The position numbers and the translations under genes were made by a program. DNA of 64,000 bases from NCBI GenBank assembly GCA_018417955.1, contig JACTVC010000001.1, positions 4,216,001 to 4,280,000 on the forward strand, read 5' to 3'. The stretch comes from Laccaria trichodermophora (Eukaryota; Basidiomycota; Agaricomycetes; Agaricales; Hydnangiaceae). The notes beneath the pieces were generated by a model, which worked only from the letters and a program-made list of their open reading frames with translations, did no database searches and was not told the origin of the DNA. Position 1 is the first letter of the stretch; every line of letters starts with the position of its first letter. This document shows, piece after piece, positions 54,590 to 64,000 of the stretch.

Positions 54590-55565
54590 TATTTGCAACA
54601 CCCTGTCAATGATAGTACTGTGGTATTTTGACCAACTGTTCAGCCAATGTGACATGTGATGGCCTTGAACAGTCAGGAGGTGTGTTCGAAATTGGGATCA
54701 CTGTGTGACATAGCAATGAAAGTGTTTGGCTAGTGACAAGTGTTCACTGAGTGGTTGATATGGCAGCAACCTTCTTGCCTCCTCCACAACCTCTCATCCA
54801 GCACAATTCTCTCCTAATTGTGGCCAAAAAAGTTCTAATCAACATATTCTTGCAGAAGTGTGACAGGGTCAGTGACTTCCTGTTGTGAGAATAAGATGTC
54901 AGTACCACAGTAACATGGGTCTCCCTTGTGATAAGGGAGGTGATACTGAGCTCACCCTTGAGCAAATGTTAGGGAAGAGTGCTTGATGATCTTCCTCCAG
55001 TTGAAAAGTTCTTTTGAATTCTTTTGCACCAATTCCCCTGAATGGTGGCAAGCATAGAAGAGACAAGAGAGGATAGTGGCAAAGAGGAGGTCATCATAAG
55101 ACCCAGAGCCATGGGCAATAAGTAGAAAGGTTTGTAGGTGTGTGGGATGCAGTGGTAATTTGTGGCAGACTGGGTTGGCACAGATTTTCTTGGATCCTCA
55201 AATAGTTGTGGTGATGAGTGGGTGAGCATGGTTAGCATCAAAGTTAGGATATAGATCAGATAGAAAGTGTCTGACCCCTGATAAATATTTTGGACCAGAG
55301 GTGATGAATTGAGAGGTGTATGTGATGTAACAAGCTAAATTTTCAGGAGTGGGTTCAATGGAGAGGTGATGAGCCATGCAGAAAGAAATGTAGTCACAAG
55401 CTCCTGTAGTGTGGCCTTTTACTGTTGACTTTTTGATGGCATTGATCTGCAAATGAAGCATGCTATTGTCAAGATTGGATAGCTTTGTTGTTGGGTGAGT
55501 CTGGCATGATGGCCTAGACCTGCCCAGGGTGCTCAAAAGCACCCCCTCCATCATGCTGGCAGGAG
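54590..55565 (-). pseudogene. DIRS-like element: tyrosine recombinase remnant
   Basis: Minus strand. The N-terminal core-binding-like region has GHTTGACDYISFC and GPKYLSGVRHFLSDLYP. After a stop and frameshift there is SYDDLLFATILSCLFYACHHSGELVQ and DPVTLLQEYVD. This order and wording fit the tyrosine recombinase of DIRS-type retroelements, which replaces the integrase. The catalytic His-X-X-Arg and Tyr region is not recognisable. It lies downstream of the RT/RNase H part at 57169-58150, separated by element J. Confidence 0.6.
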
Positions 55566-55570
55566 GTTCC

Positions 55571-55788
55571 TGTTGAAATATTCAGGTTGTTGTGAACACT
55601 TGGGTAGAATAGGGACCCTCACAAATGTGCGAGATCTTCAGATTACAGCTGACTACCTAAATACATACTACAATTTGAAATAAATGTGGTCACCTGAAGG
55701 GCAAAATGATGTATGGAATGATGAAGGGGAAACTATGGAACAATGCAATCATTGCTCCCATGAGCATGATGCACTTGAAATACCAACA
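55571..55788 (-). repeat. 3' LTR of element J
   Basis: 218 bp, TGTTGAAATATTCAGG ... GAAATACCAACA on the plus strand. Confidence 0.9.
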
Positions 55789-55973
55789 CACCCCCACAAG
55801 CACAACACACTGTCAAAACAGAAGAAAAAAGAAATGCACCCCTGGAAACTAAACAAAACAACATTCCCACAACACTCCACATGCCTTCAAAACACGACAT
55901 CATCTTCAAAATCTGAATCACAACAAACTGCTGCTGCTGCCTCACCCTTTGACTTCTTTGACTTCTCCCAAGC

Positions 55974-56715
55974 TCACTTCTCTGGGCAATCAGACTTGAA
56001 GTGCCCCTTTTCACCACAGAAAAAACATGTGACATCAGCTCCTGCATTGTTCTGCACTCCATGACCACCATTGCTGCCGCCTGTGACCACCATTGCTTCA
56101 TCCTCTGGGTCCTTTGCAACATTGGAGTCACCAGATTGTTGCACTTCCTCATTCAGCAGGCACGCGATAACATTGTTCAGCATGAGCAACTTGGAAGGGG
56201 TTGCATCGAAGTTGACGATGACAGGGTCGTACAAGGGGGGAAGTCCCATGGTGAGTGCAAGGATCTTGTCTTGGTCGCTAATGTTGACTCCAGACTGTTC
56301 CATGCAAAACATGAGGCCCTGGATATGACTGATCCAGGCCTGCATTGACTGTCCAGCTGCCTTCTTCACAGTCAAGAAGCAGCATTGAAGGGGCAAACTC
56401 ATTGCAAAGCCAGCTGCTCAGTGGATGTGCTCCAAGGTCTCCCAGATCTTGAGTGGGTCTCAGGAGTGCATGTGTGACAACTGACCATTGTCAACACACA
56501 AAATCATCTCTGCATGAGCTTCATCCATCTTTCCAGCATCTCGTTTCTTCATTGCACTCTCCAGCTCAGCTGCAATTGTTGATATGGCTTTTACCTCCCC
56601 ATCTGCATCTACCCCTGAAATGGGAATCTTGACCATGCCAGACAAGGATGGCCTCCATCTGAATGGACCACTTGGCATAGTTGGAGTCATTGAGATTTGG
56701 GAAACAAACAGTTGT
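55974..56715 (-). pseudogene. Copia-type gag of element J, decayed
   Basis: Minus strand. The start has NLNDSNYAKWSIQMEAILV, typical of Copia gag N-termini. After frameshifts and TGA stops it continues with DPLKIWETLEHIH, then LTMGLPPLYDPVIVNFDA. A CCHC zinc knuckle (CFFCGEKGHFKSDC) follows and the frame ends at 55974. No protease, integrase or RT follows before the LTR. It would have formed particles that package RNA. Confidence 0.8.
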
Positions 56716-56945
56716 GTCAGTCATGACAGGAAGTGGGGATTATCGTAGCAAGGGCAAAGGTGAGTTGATCTTCAAGTTCTTCAATATCTTCAGTTCTTCT
56801 GCAGTGATATTGGGCTGCAGCCATCTTCTGCAGATATGTAGGTTCTGCAACCTTGGGGTGATAGCTTGGTCCACGGCACATGAACAAGCGTGTTGAGTAG
56901 GAGATGGGATATTGGGATAAGCGGTGAGGGTATAATGTGTGTTTG

Positions 56946-57163
56946 TGTTGAAATATTCAGGTCATTGTGAACACTTAGGTAGAATAGGGACCCTCACAAA
57001 TGTGTGAGGTCTTCAGATTACAGCTGACTACCTAAATACATACTACAATTTGAAATAAACATGGTCACCTGAAGGGCAAAATGATGTATGGAATGATGAA
57101 GGGGAAACTATGGAACAACACAATCATTGCTCCCATGAGCGTGATGTGCTTGAAATTCCAACA
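56946..57163 (-). repeat. 5' LTR of element J
   Basis: 218 bp, counterpart of 55571-55788 with 13 differences. Confidence 0.9.
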
Positions 57164-57168
57164 GTTCC

Positions 57169-58150
57169 ATGGTGGGGAGAAAAGGCAGATGTGGTCAAGT
57201 GGGAATTTGCACAATATTTGCTGAGAAAAAGGAATGAGAGGAAGTTGGGTTGAATGTTTTGATTTCCAGGGATGTGTTGAATGTGGAGGTTGATTCCTGA
57301 TTTAATGATGGTGCCTGTTATTGCCATCAGTGGACCATTGTGCAATGCTTTGGAAACATGTAAGCTGTTGAAGATGGCAACTGAGTCCAAGCTATCAGTA
57401 TGAATGAGAAGACAGCAAGGAGGTAAAGGAAACAAGGTGACATAGTGAATGGCAGACATGATAGCCACCATTTCAAGGAAGAAAATGTCAATTTTCAGAC
57501 CAGGAGGACACTCCTTGTTTCTGTACATAAAGCCCTGAATCCCAAATACAAAAGACATCCCAAGAGTGAGATTAGTGTCAGTCCAAACTTCCAAATCTGC
57601 TGTGGCATCATCCCAGATACTGTCATCCAGGAAGTGAACACCAACTGCTTTTGGGATGATACTGACAAGCCAGGTGAGATCAGAGATGACTTCTGCATTC
57701 AGGTGTATAGTACTGAGAGGGTGAGATTTACCACTGGTCTTGTGGACAATGCTGAGAGAGCAGGGCAAGCCCACAGTAGGACATTTAGAGCTAGTTGAGG
57801 TGACCAGTGAGCCATTGCCATTCATGAAGGAGGGGTTTGTGGTTAGGTGTAGATAAGAAGACATTAATTTTCTCAATAATTTCAATGAGGGAGCTTGGAG
57901 GAAGAGAGAGAGTGCCATGATTAGTGTTGACCCAGAAGCCAATCATTTTCAAGACACTTCCATGTTCTTGCTTCTTATCCTTGAAAGGGCATTGGATTGC
58001 CTCCCAAAATAAGAGTAGTTGGACTTGTTGGCATAGTTGAAGCTTCCCATGGTACATGATCAGGTTGTCTTTGGAATCCCAGCCAAAAAATTCATCCATG
58101 TAGATGTGAAGGCTAAAGATGCCCAGCTTCTGGATACCCAGCCAGCATAA
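57169..58150 (-). pseudogene. DIRS-like element: reverse transcriptase and RNase H remnant
   Basis: Minus strand. At the 5' side is HIYMDEFFGWD, where YMDE replaces the usual catalytic YxDD. Then come KKQEHGSVLKMIGFWVN, HEWQWLTGHLNWLL and a run of RT/RNase H motifs: LEVWTDTNLTLGMSF, LLIHTDSLDSVAIF, LHIQHIPGNQNIQPN. The order fits DIRS-type retroelements. A frame shift lies near 57800-57870. The N-terminal half of the RT is cut off by the mosaic starting at 58151. A tyrosine recombinase remnant follows after element J. Confidence 0.75.
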
Positions 58151-60918
58151 AGTGTACTTTACCCTCCCCCATGGATTCCATCTGGAACAGATCTCAACCT
58201 ACAATTTCATCTAAAATCCATCTGGAGGCCACATGGAGTCCATGTGGACTCCACCCAGAATCCATGTGGAGCCAGATGGAGTTCATTGTCAAGGCAGAAG
58301 GTTATTGTTTTCAAGTTTAAGGATGTTTTCAAGTGTTACCATGATAAGAATGTTACTTATATAATTACCAAAAACTATCAGTCTTTCTGATGGTATTGCT
58401 TTGTTGCCTACTTGCATCAGCACACACATTTGATACATTATATAAGACACTTAAGTTCTTCAGTCATCTTCCTCAACAGCCCAATGTCTCACTTCTACAC
58501 CTTCCTCCACATCTTCTCCTTCATCATCCTCAATTTCAATAATTTGATGAGGCTCTTCCTGCTGTGCTTGTTGTCAGATAACATGCTCATAAAATCTACT
58601 TTACTAAATACAGTGTATATCAAAAGGAACAAGGAAATGGGGAGGGACAGGGAAAGGGGTGCAAAGAAATGGTGATGGACAGGGTAGGGAGAGGGAAAAG
58701 GAAGGGGAGGGACAATGAAATGTAGAAGGGGGAAGGGGCAAGGATGGGGAGGGACAGGAAGGGAAGGGACAGGAAGGGAAGGGGGGAGGGAAAAGGAAGG
58801 GGGTACATAGAAATGGGAAGGGACAGGAAGGGTGGAGGGAAAGGGAAGGGGGGGGAGGGGAAACCAAGGGGAGCAGGGAAAGGCAGAGGGAGGGACAGGG
58901 AAGTGGGAGGTTGTTATCATCTGTTGACGTGGTGGTGGTCCATTGACATGGTGGTGCATGTCGTTGTGGGCATGTCATCTGTCGGTGTGGCCCTCTGTTG
59001 ACGTGGTGGGGCATGTCATCATCCGTGGGCATGGTTGTGTCATCATGTGTTGACGTGGTCTTGCAATGACATGGTCGTGCACTCATCTGTTGTCCCTTGT
59101 TGTGTGCCTGGTTTTAGCAAGCTGGGTTGCCACGAGCTTGGGATGGGGGGTGCTCACCTATGGTGATGAATGACAAGTCATCATTCATCATCTCATTGCC
59201 CTGCTTGTTTACCAGCTGGGGCTGGTGATGGTGTCATTTCCTGCATTGTGGCCATGGTGGTGTGTTGTAGTGTGGGGGTCATGGTGGGATGACCAACGTC
59301 ATTGTTCGGTCATTGTTCTCGTTGTCATTAGTGTTTAAAGGTTCAGTCCATAGGACCACAAAAAACCGGTGGACCGAACTGAACTGGACCCTGGTTCGGT
59401 CTTTTTTTCGGTTGCAGTTGCCCCAAATTGGGGTTGGTCCAGTTGCCAGTTGCCTCATTTCGAAAATCTTTTAAAACCGTTCAAAGACCGGTTTTAATCG
59501 GTTGCAACCGGTTAAACGGTCACGTGCGTTACATACCTTTGTAACCACGTTTATTACCTTTTTTTGGGTTTTTGTTTCATCAAAAACGGTTAAAATTTGA
59601 GAGAGATATAAGCAAATCCATATTTTACATGAGTCTCTAGGAGATGTAATTCAGTTTCAGTCATAGCTATGTCAAATCTTCATTAAATCTCTTAAAAATT
59701 GGTAGAATGACGGGTATTTACATGCGTTACTGTTTTATATAACCCATTTATTTTTTAGAGTAATAATAATTGAGATTCAAATGGTTTATATTGGTATAAT
59801 TAATTATATGCAAAAAAACCGGTCTGGACCGGTCTGAAACGGTTCCATAGACCGCAAAAAACCGGTCCTAGGTGGTTCGGTTCGGTTCCCTCAATATTTG
59901 GGTCGGTCCTGGACCGGTTGCGGTCCACGGTTGCGCGTTTTCGGGGCAAAAAACCGGACCGAACCGAACTTTTAAACACTAGTTGTCATGTCACAACATG
60001 TTGTTGTGGGCATTCATTTACTGGTGATGGGGCATTGAGGTGTCATCCTTGCTGAGGTTAGGGTGTGGTGTGCTTGTTGTGGATAGGTGGCTGGTGTGTG
60101 TGGTGGTGGCCATTGGTGACATGGTGTCACAAGGTGGGTGGGCATCGTGGATGATGGTGGTGGTTGAGAGAGAGCAGTGGTTGTTTGTTGATGACACCCA
60201 AATCAAGCATTGGCAAATGCCAGCACTTGATTTGGGCATCAGGAATTCCATTCTGTGTTGTTCCAGGACCATTCCTTCTGGGTGATTCCTGGAACCATTC
60301 TGACAGAATTTGTATTCCATCAAAATTCCGCTGGAATGGTTTGATAAATTTGGCAGGGCCCTCTGCCAAATTTGATTCCTCCAGAATTCCAGGAATGGCC
60401 TGGATTCTGCCGGATTCTGGCAGGAATCAGTGGAGGACAATAAAGACCTCATCTCTCCCCTCCCTCCCCCTCCATCACTCCCACCTCCCTTCCCTCCCTT
60501 CCCCTCCCTCTCCTTCCCCCTGCCTCCCCCTGCCTTCCCCTGCCTTCCCCTGCCTTCCCCTGCCTTCCCCTGCCTTCCCCCTCCCTCACTCTCCCCCCCT
60601 TCACCATTCCCCACCAGTTCCTCCCTCCACCTCCCTGACCACATTATATTATTCAATACTTTTGTATATATTTGTGTATATAGTTATCAATATAATATCT
60701 ATGTTTAAATGGAAGTTTGGTATGGAATTTTGAGGTGTTAAAAGGTCTGACTGACTTAATCAAAAATTGATGGAATGCATGATACTCCAGTACATAGGAG
60801 TCCAGTAGGAGTCCAATAGGTGGAAAATGCCTTTTTTGGAAGAATTGTTGAAATCCAGTGGGAATTCTACTGGAGTCCTGGAGTCCAGTAGGAATAGGTG
60901 GGGGAGTGATAAGTACTG
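58151..60918. mobile_element. Mosaic of element A-like TIR elements
   Basis: The left end, AGTGTACTTTACCCTCCCCC, and the right end, reverse complement CAGTACTTATCACTCCCCCA, match the terminal consensus of elements A and I. A third similar end occurs at about 60432-60450. Interior: short CATGGATTCCATCTGG-type repeats, a purine tract (58620-58910), a GTGG-rich tract (58910-59300), a hAT-type MITE (59329-59981), a palindrome (60197-60238), a pyrimidine tract with a CCTTCCCCTG unit (60450-60600), and CCAGTAGGAGTCC repeats. Flanks differ (DIRS RT left, mariner right) and no TSD is seen. It is best read as two or three nested or recombined elements. No credible genes. Confidence 0.6.
59329..59981. 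mobile_element. hAT-type MITE, 653 bp, 8-bp TSD
   Basis: Flanked by perfect GTTGTCAT (59321-59328 and 59982-59989). Ends are TAGTGTTTAAAGGTTC and, reverse complemented, TAGTGTTTAAAAGTTC. Inside are many ACCGGT/GGACCG motifs and an AT-rich centre. The 8-bp TSD and TA(G)TG-type termini fit the hAT superfamily. No coding capacity. Confidence 0.85.
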
Positions 60919-61690
60919 GACTCCAGTAAAATAGCTGTAGGGCATATGACAGAGTGCTCCAAACATGCCAGAAACATTGCCCTTATCATAGACTCCTCAA
61001 TGACCATGTTTGAAACCATTCCATCCACTGTTAGTAACCCCTCTGCAGAAAACCTTCTTTCTCTCACAAAAACCCCCTTTTGAACAGCACAAGTTCTCTT
61101 CTTCAATCAGCCATGACACCTTCCTGCAGTGTGCTTGTCCTTTGATATCTCATCCAGAAAGCTGAGCTGTTCAGGGCTGTTTGGAGCCATGCACTGAATA
61201 AAGTCTGTGCAAATGTTTTCATTGTGTGCCAAAGTGACCTTCTTGAGTTTCTTTGCTGTGATTCCTGCCCTGAGAAGCTCCTGATGGATAGTTGTGTAAT
61301 GAGCAGCAATAAAGCAGTTTGTGCATAAAAGGAAGTCAAGCTCATTGAGGAACCAATCTGGTCAGTGGCGAATGACACAACAAAGATATTCAATGTCTTT
61401 ATACTCATGCCCAAAAAAAGTAATGGGCAACATTGAAATAGCTTGTTCTCACTCAAATCAGCACCAAATGACTCCAAATAAGTTGTAGACATAGAAATCA
61501 GGTCCACTGGGTCTTGAATCTGAGGGTAGAAATTTACCAAATAAGGAAATATCATAGATATTGTCTCTACAGTAGCTGCAGAACACAAGCATGCTAGGAG
61601 ATTTTTTGTAGCAAAATTTATGTGCACCACTCAAAAGGGGTTGAGAAATAGAGTAGAATCCATCTTTGGTTCATGCAACTTGGTCAAGAT
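60919..61690 (-). pseudogene. Tc1/mariner-type transposase remnant, copy 1
   Basis: Minus strand. Starting from ACAATTGTAAGCTTAAATC, the element continues to a transposase fragment: WFLNELDFLL, ELLRAGITAKKLKKVTLAHN, QLSFLDEISKDKHTAG, then RRFSAEGLLTVDGMV. The Asp in FLDE corresponds to the first catalytic Asp of the DDE family. Stops and frame changes are present. The fragment is cut off at 60918 by the neighbouring mosaic, so the rest of the catalytic domain is absent. Confidence 0.65.
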
Positions 61691-61734
61691 TTAAGCTTAC
61701 AATTGTCAGGCAATCTTCCTAGATTTTCACAGGT

Positions 61735-62042
61735 TTGAGGAGACAATTGTAAGCTCAAATCTTGACCAAATTGCATGAACCAAAGATGGATTCTACTCTA
61801 ATTTTCAACCCTGTTTGAGTGGTGTACACAAATTTTGCTACAAAAAATCTCCTAGCATGCTTGTATTTGCAGCATCTACTGTAGAGACAATATCTATGAT
61901 ATTTCCTTATTTGGTAAATTTCTACCCTCAGATTCAGGACCCAGTGGACCTGATTTCTATGTCTACAACTTATTTGGAGTCATTTGGTGCTGATTTGAGT
62001 GAGAACAAGCTATTTCAATGTTGCCCATTACTTTTTTTGGGC
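61735..62042 (+). pseudogene. Tc1/mariner-type 5' end, copy 2 (head-to-head with copy 1)
   Basis: An inverted copy of 61430-61690, starting ACAATTGTAAGCTCAAATC and staying similar up to CTTTTTTTGGGCA at 62042, where it joins unrelated sequence. It shares the apparent reading SMSTTYLESFGADLSENKLF with copy 1 but has no transposase domain. The roughly 50-bp spacer between the copies is not part of either. Confidence 0.65.
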
Positions 62043-62400
62043 ACAAGTAAGCAAAAATTGAGGTTGTCCACATGCACTGATGTTACTGTTGACAATGTCA
62101 CTAGTCTCATTCCAAAGCTTCCAGATTCTAAAGAAAGTCCTCCAAGAAATTATCAAGCAATCCAAGATGTCATGAAGCTCAACAATGTTGCCCTGTATGG
62201 TCTGATGGCAGTGAGCTTGAGGTCCCTGGATATTTTGCAGTACAACATGATGGGAAGCAAAGGAAAGCACAGGATGCATGTATTCAAATGCTCAGAAATA
62301 GCTGTGGAAAAATAAACCACATGCTAGTGTTATGCTAAAATGAAATTTTGATCTACTTACATATGTTTCATTAGTGCCAACCTTTATGCAAAGTGCTGTA
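62043..62400. other. No credible gene
   Basis: A plus-strand frame is open to 62315, but its first third belongs to the mariner copy and the rest shows no motif I recognise. Confidence 0.4.
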
Positions 62401-62469
62401 GAAGGCACCGAATCACACAGAATAATATACTTCAGCTCTCATGGAGAAAATGACAATTTATTCCATGAT

Positions 62470-62960
62470 TTCTTCCATGGTTTTGGTGATGCTGTCTATG
62501 CTAACACTGACAATTACAAGTCTACAGCAGGCTATGTCTTTATCACAGCAGGGGAGCAATAACATGGTGATCTAACAGACAAATGTTCACTGCTCTATAC
62601 ACAACCGAAGCTGAATACATCACTTTATCTGAAGCTGCTTGAGAAGCTTACTGGCTCAGAAATCTCTACAGAGAACTTGGATTTGCACAAAAATCACCAA
62701 CTATGATTAAAGGTGACAATAACAGATCAATCTCAATGGCCAGGAATCCCCAATTCCACAACCACACCAAGCACATTGCTATTTGATACCACAGAGTATG
62801 AAATGCATGCAAGAGGGCATTATCAAAATTGATTCTGTCCATGATCCTGAGCAAAGAGCCAATGTACTTATGAAGGCTTTGAATTGCTTCAAATATAAAA
62901 AACACATCACAGAAATGGGAATGAAGTCAATACTGGAAGGAACTTAGAACAAGTGGAAGC
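62470..62960 (+). pseudogene. Copia-type RNase H fragment, decayed
   Basis: Plus strand. GFGDAVYANTDNYKSTAGYVF, then after a stop TALYTTEAEYITLSEAA, LRNLYRELGF and NNRSISMARNPQFHNHTKHI. A terminal piece, ANVLMKALNCFKYKKHI, follows. These are the RNase H motifs at the end of Copia pol. Several stops and frame shifts are present. No LTR is recognised after it, and the upstream part of pol is absent. Confidence 0.7.
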
Positions 62961-63035
62961 TTTTCCCTACCCTTGCAGGGAGGTTTTTTAATGCACCCAC
63001 AGTTCATATCCAATGAATATACAAGTCATGTGTAC

Positions 63036-63768
63036 CTGGTAGCTACCAATTACATCATGAAAGCATGGCAGTTACTACAGGCTATCTTGATCAGCTACCA
63101 TGTTGGAATGAAACAGTTTTTCATTCCTGTTTCATTTCTTCCAGAAAAGATGTATTTCATTTATTTGTGATGATTTTTTCATTTTTTGTTCCATTCTTTT
63201 CCAGGGAGAATGAAACACCTTTTGCCTCATTCTGTTTCATTCTCACTTCTGTTTCATTCTTTGTTTCATTCTTGCCAGAAGATTGAATATTTCATTCATT
63301 TTCAATTATCATTTCATTCTTTCTCAACAGTTATTACAATGATGTAGTACATATACAAATAAGGAAATAATATATAAATGATGCCTGATATGGGTTGTGC
63401 CCTTCTGCAGTGGATTGAGGGGCCATATGGGGGTATTTTTGGATTTGAGGCAGATATATACAAAGAGCTAGCAGTGGTGTTGCCAAATAGAGCACTTACA
63501 ATTTGTTCCCATCAATTACATAATCACCTCCCATCTCACAATGGAATGGAACACATGCATCAAAATGAAGGAAACAAAAATGAGGCAGCTCAATGACATG
63601 AATGAAGCCAAAATGAAAGAAATTGCAGTTTGTTGCAAGTAGTTCTAGTTCATTGCTATGGACAGGAATGAAACAGGAATGAAAAACTGTTTCATTCCAA
63701 CATGATAGCTGATCAAGATAGCCTGTGGTAACTGCCATGTTTTCATGATGTAGATGGTAGCTACCAGT
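63036..63768. mobile_element. KDZ-type MITE D, about 730 bp
   Basis: Inverted ends of about 90 bp: CTGGTAGCTACC ... CATCATGAAA..ATGGCAGTTACTACAGG at the left and the same, imperfectly, at the right. The interior is rich in TTTCATTC/GAATGAAA. Flanking TGTACC occurs on both sides (63031-63036, 63771-63776), possibly part of a decayed 8-bp TSD. The termini match elements C, E and F. No coding capacity. Confidence 0.65.
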
Positions 63769-63776
63769 CCTGTACC

Positions 63777-64000
63777 ATACTCCTATACTATGTAGTCTAA
63801 CACCTATGTACTGAGTCACTCTGTGTCTAACACACTCCTGCTTCCTACTCTCATCCATCTACACTCTTCTGCAAGCTGCATCCAATTATTTCCAACATCA
63901 GATTTAAAAAAGGGATACCATTGCAAAAACTTCAATTAAGTTACAAAACTTCATTCCAACATTTGTTCACACAAAATGTACTAAATATGTATGATTGTAC
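63777..64000. other. No feature seen
   Basis: AT-rich sequence without an ORF, repeat or recognisable motif. Confidence 0.4.

Larger units (their letters stand above)
55571..57163 (-). mobile_element. Gag-only Copia-type LTR element J (TR-GAG-like)
   Basis: LTRs of 218 bp (55571-55788, 56946-57163), ends TGTTG...CAACA, flanked by perfect GTTCC (55566-55570 and 57164-57168). The interior of 1.16 kb has only a decayed minus-strand gag. It cannot move without another element's pol. The LTRs differ at 13 positions, most of them TG versus CA pairs, so it is old. It inserted between the RT/RNase H and recombinase parts of a DIRS-like element. Confidence 0.9.

Noticed and set aside
60197..60238. 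Palindrome CCCAAATCAAG...CTTGATTTGGG as a terminator or regulatory hairpin
   Set aside because: It sits in the middle of a repeat mosaic with no adjacent gene, so a terminator role cannot be supported.
58495..60733. Pro/Ser/Leu-rich ORFs over polypyrimidine tracts
   Set aside because: Translations of simple repeats in a non-coding TIR-element mosaic.

Overview
The window is transposon-packed DNA from a filamentous basidiomycete, most likely an Agaricomycete (mushroom-forming fungus). The evidence is short (about 50 bp) GT-AG introns, KDZ-type transposases with their cysteine-cluster domains, several Ty3/Gypsy elements, Copia and DIRS-like remnants, and no recognisable housekeeping gene. Almost everything is explained by nested mobile elements. 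Most boundaries can be fixed from target-site duplications (TSDs) read directly in the sequence.

Layout from outside in. A KDZ DNA transposon (282-53355, flanked by near-identical GAAACCA) spans most of the window because other elements have inserted into it. Its transposase gene (6545 to 1115, minus strand) is broken by a smaller terminal-inverted-repeat (TIR) element (3655-5363, TSD CTGTCAAGC). Gypsy element 2 (about 6595-48202, minus) lies inside the KDZ element. It is itself split by Gypsy element 1 (9035-34843, TSD GCGG), a non-coding LTR element H (35752-39629, TSD GACAG) and a second KDZ transposon I with an apparently intact transposase (40558-46915, TSD CTTCAAGGG). Gypsy 1 is split by a very young 19-kb Gypsy element 3 (13267-32382, plus strand, TSD GAGT). 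Gypsy 3 is split by a 4.5-kb hairpin element E (25814-30317, TSD GAGAAGAG). At six of these insertions (A, E, H, I, Gypsy 1, Gypsy 3), removing the insert and one TSD copy rejoins an open reading frame. A second hairpin element F (48203-52187) lacks a TSD and marks a rearrangement.

Right of the KDZ element (53356-64000) are older remnants: a DIRS-like tyrosine-recombinase retroelement split by a gag-only Copia-type element J (TSD GTTCC), a mosaic of TIR elements with a hAT-type MITE (TSD GTTGTCAT), two head-to-head Tc1/mariner ends, a Copia RNase H fragment and a KDZ-type MITE.

The most unusual content is in Gypsy 3. Between pol and its 3' LTR it carries two multi-exon genes on the strand opposite to gag-pol. 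One has an AT-hook and a Zn2Cys6-like cysteine cluster. Across the window, older elements show CpG decay: CGA arginine codons turned into TGA stops, and LTR pairs differing as TG versus CA. This fits methylation-driven deamination.

Exon boundaries were called by eye from GT-AG signals and frame continuity. No database search was possible, so family names rest on motif recognition.
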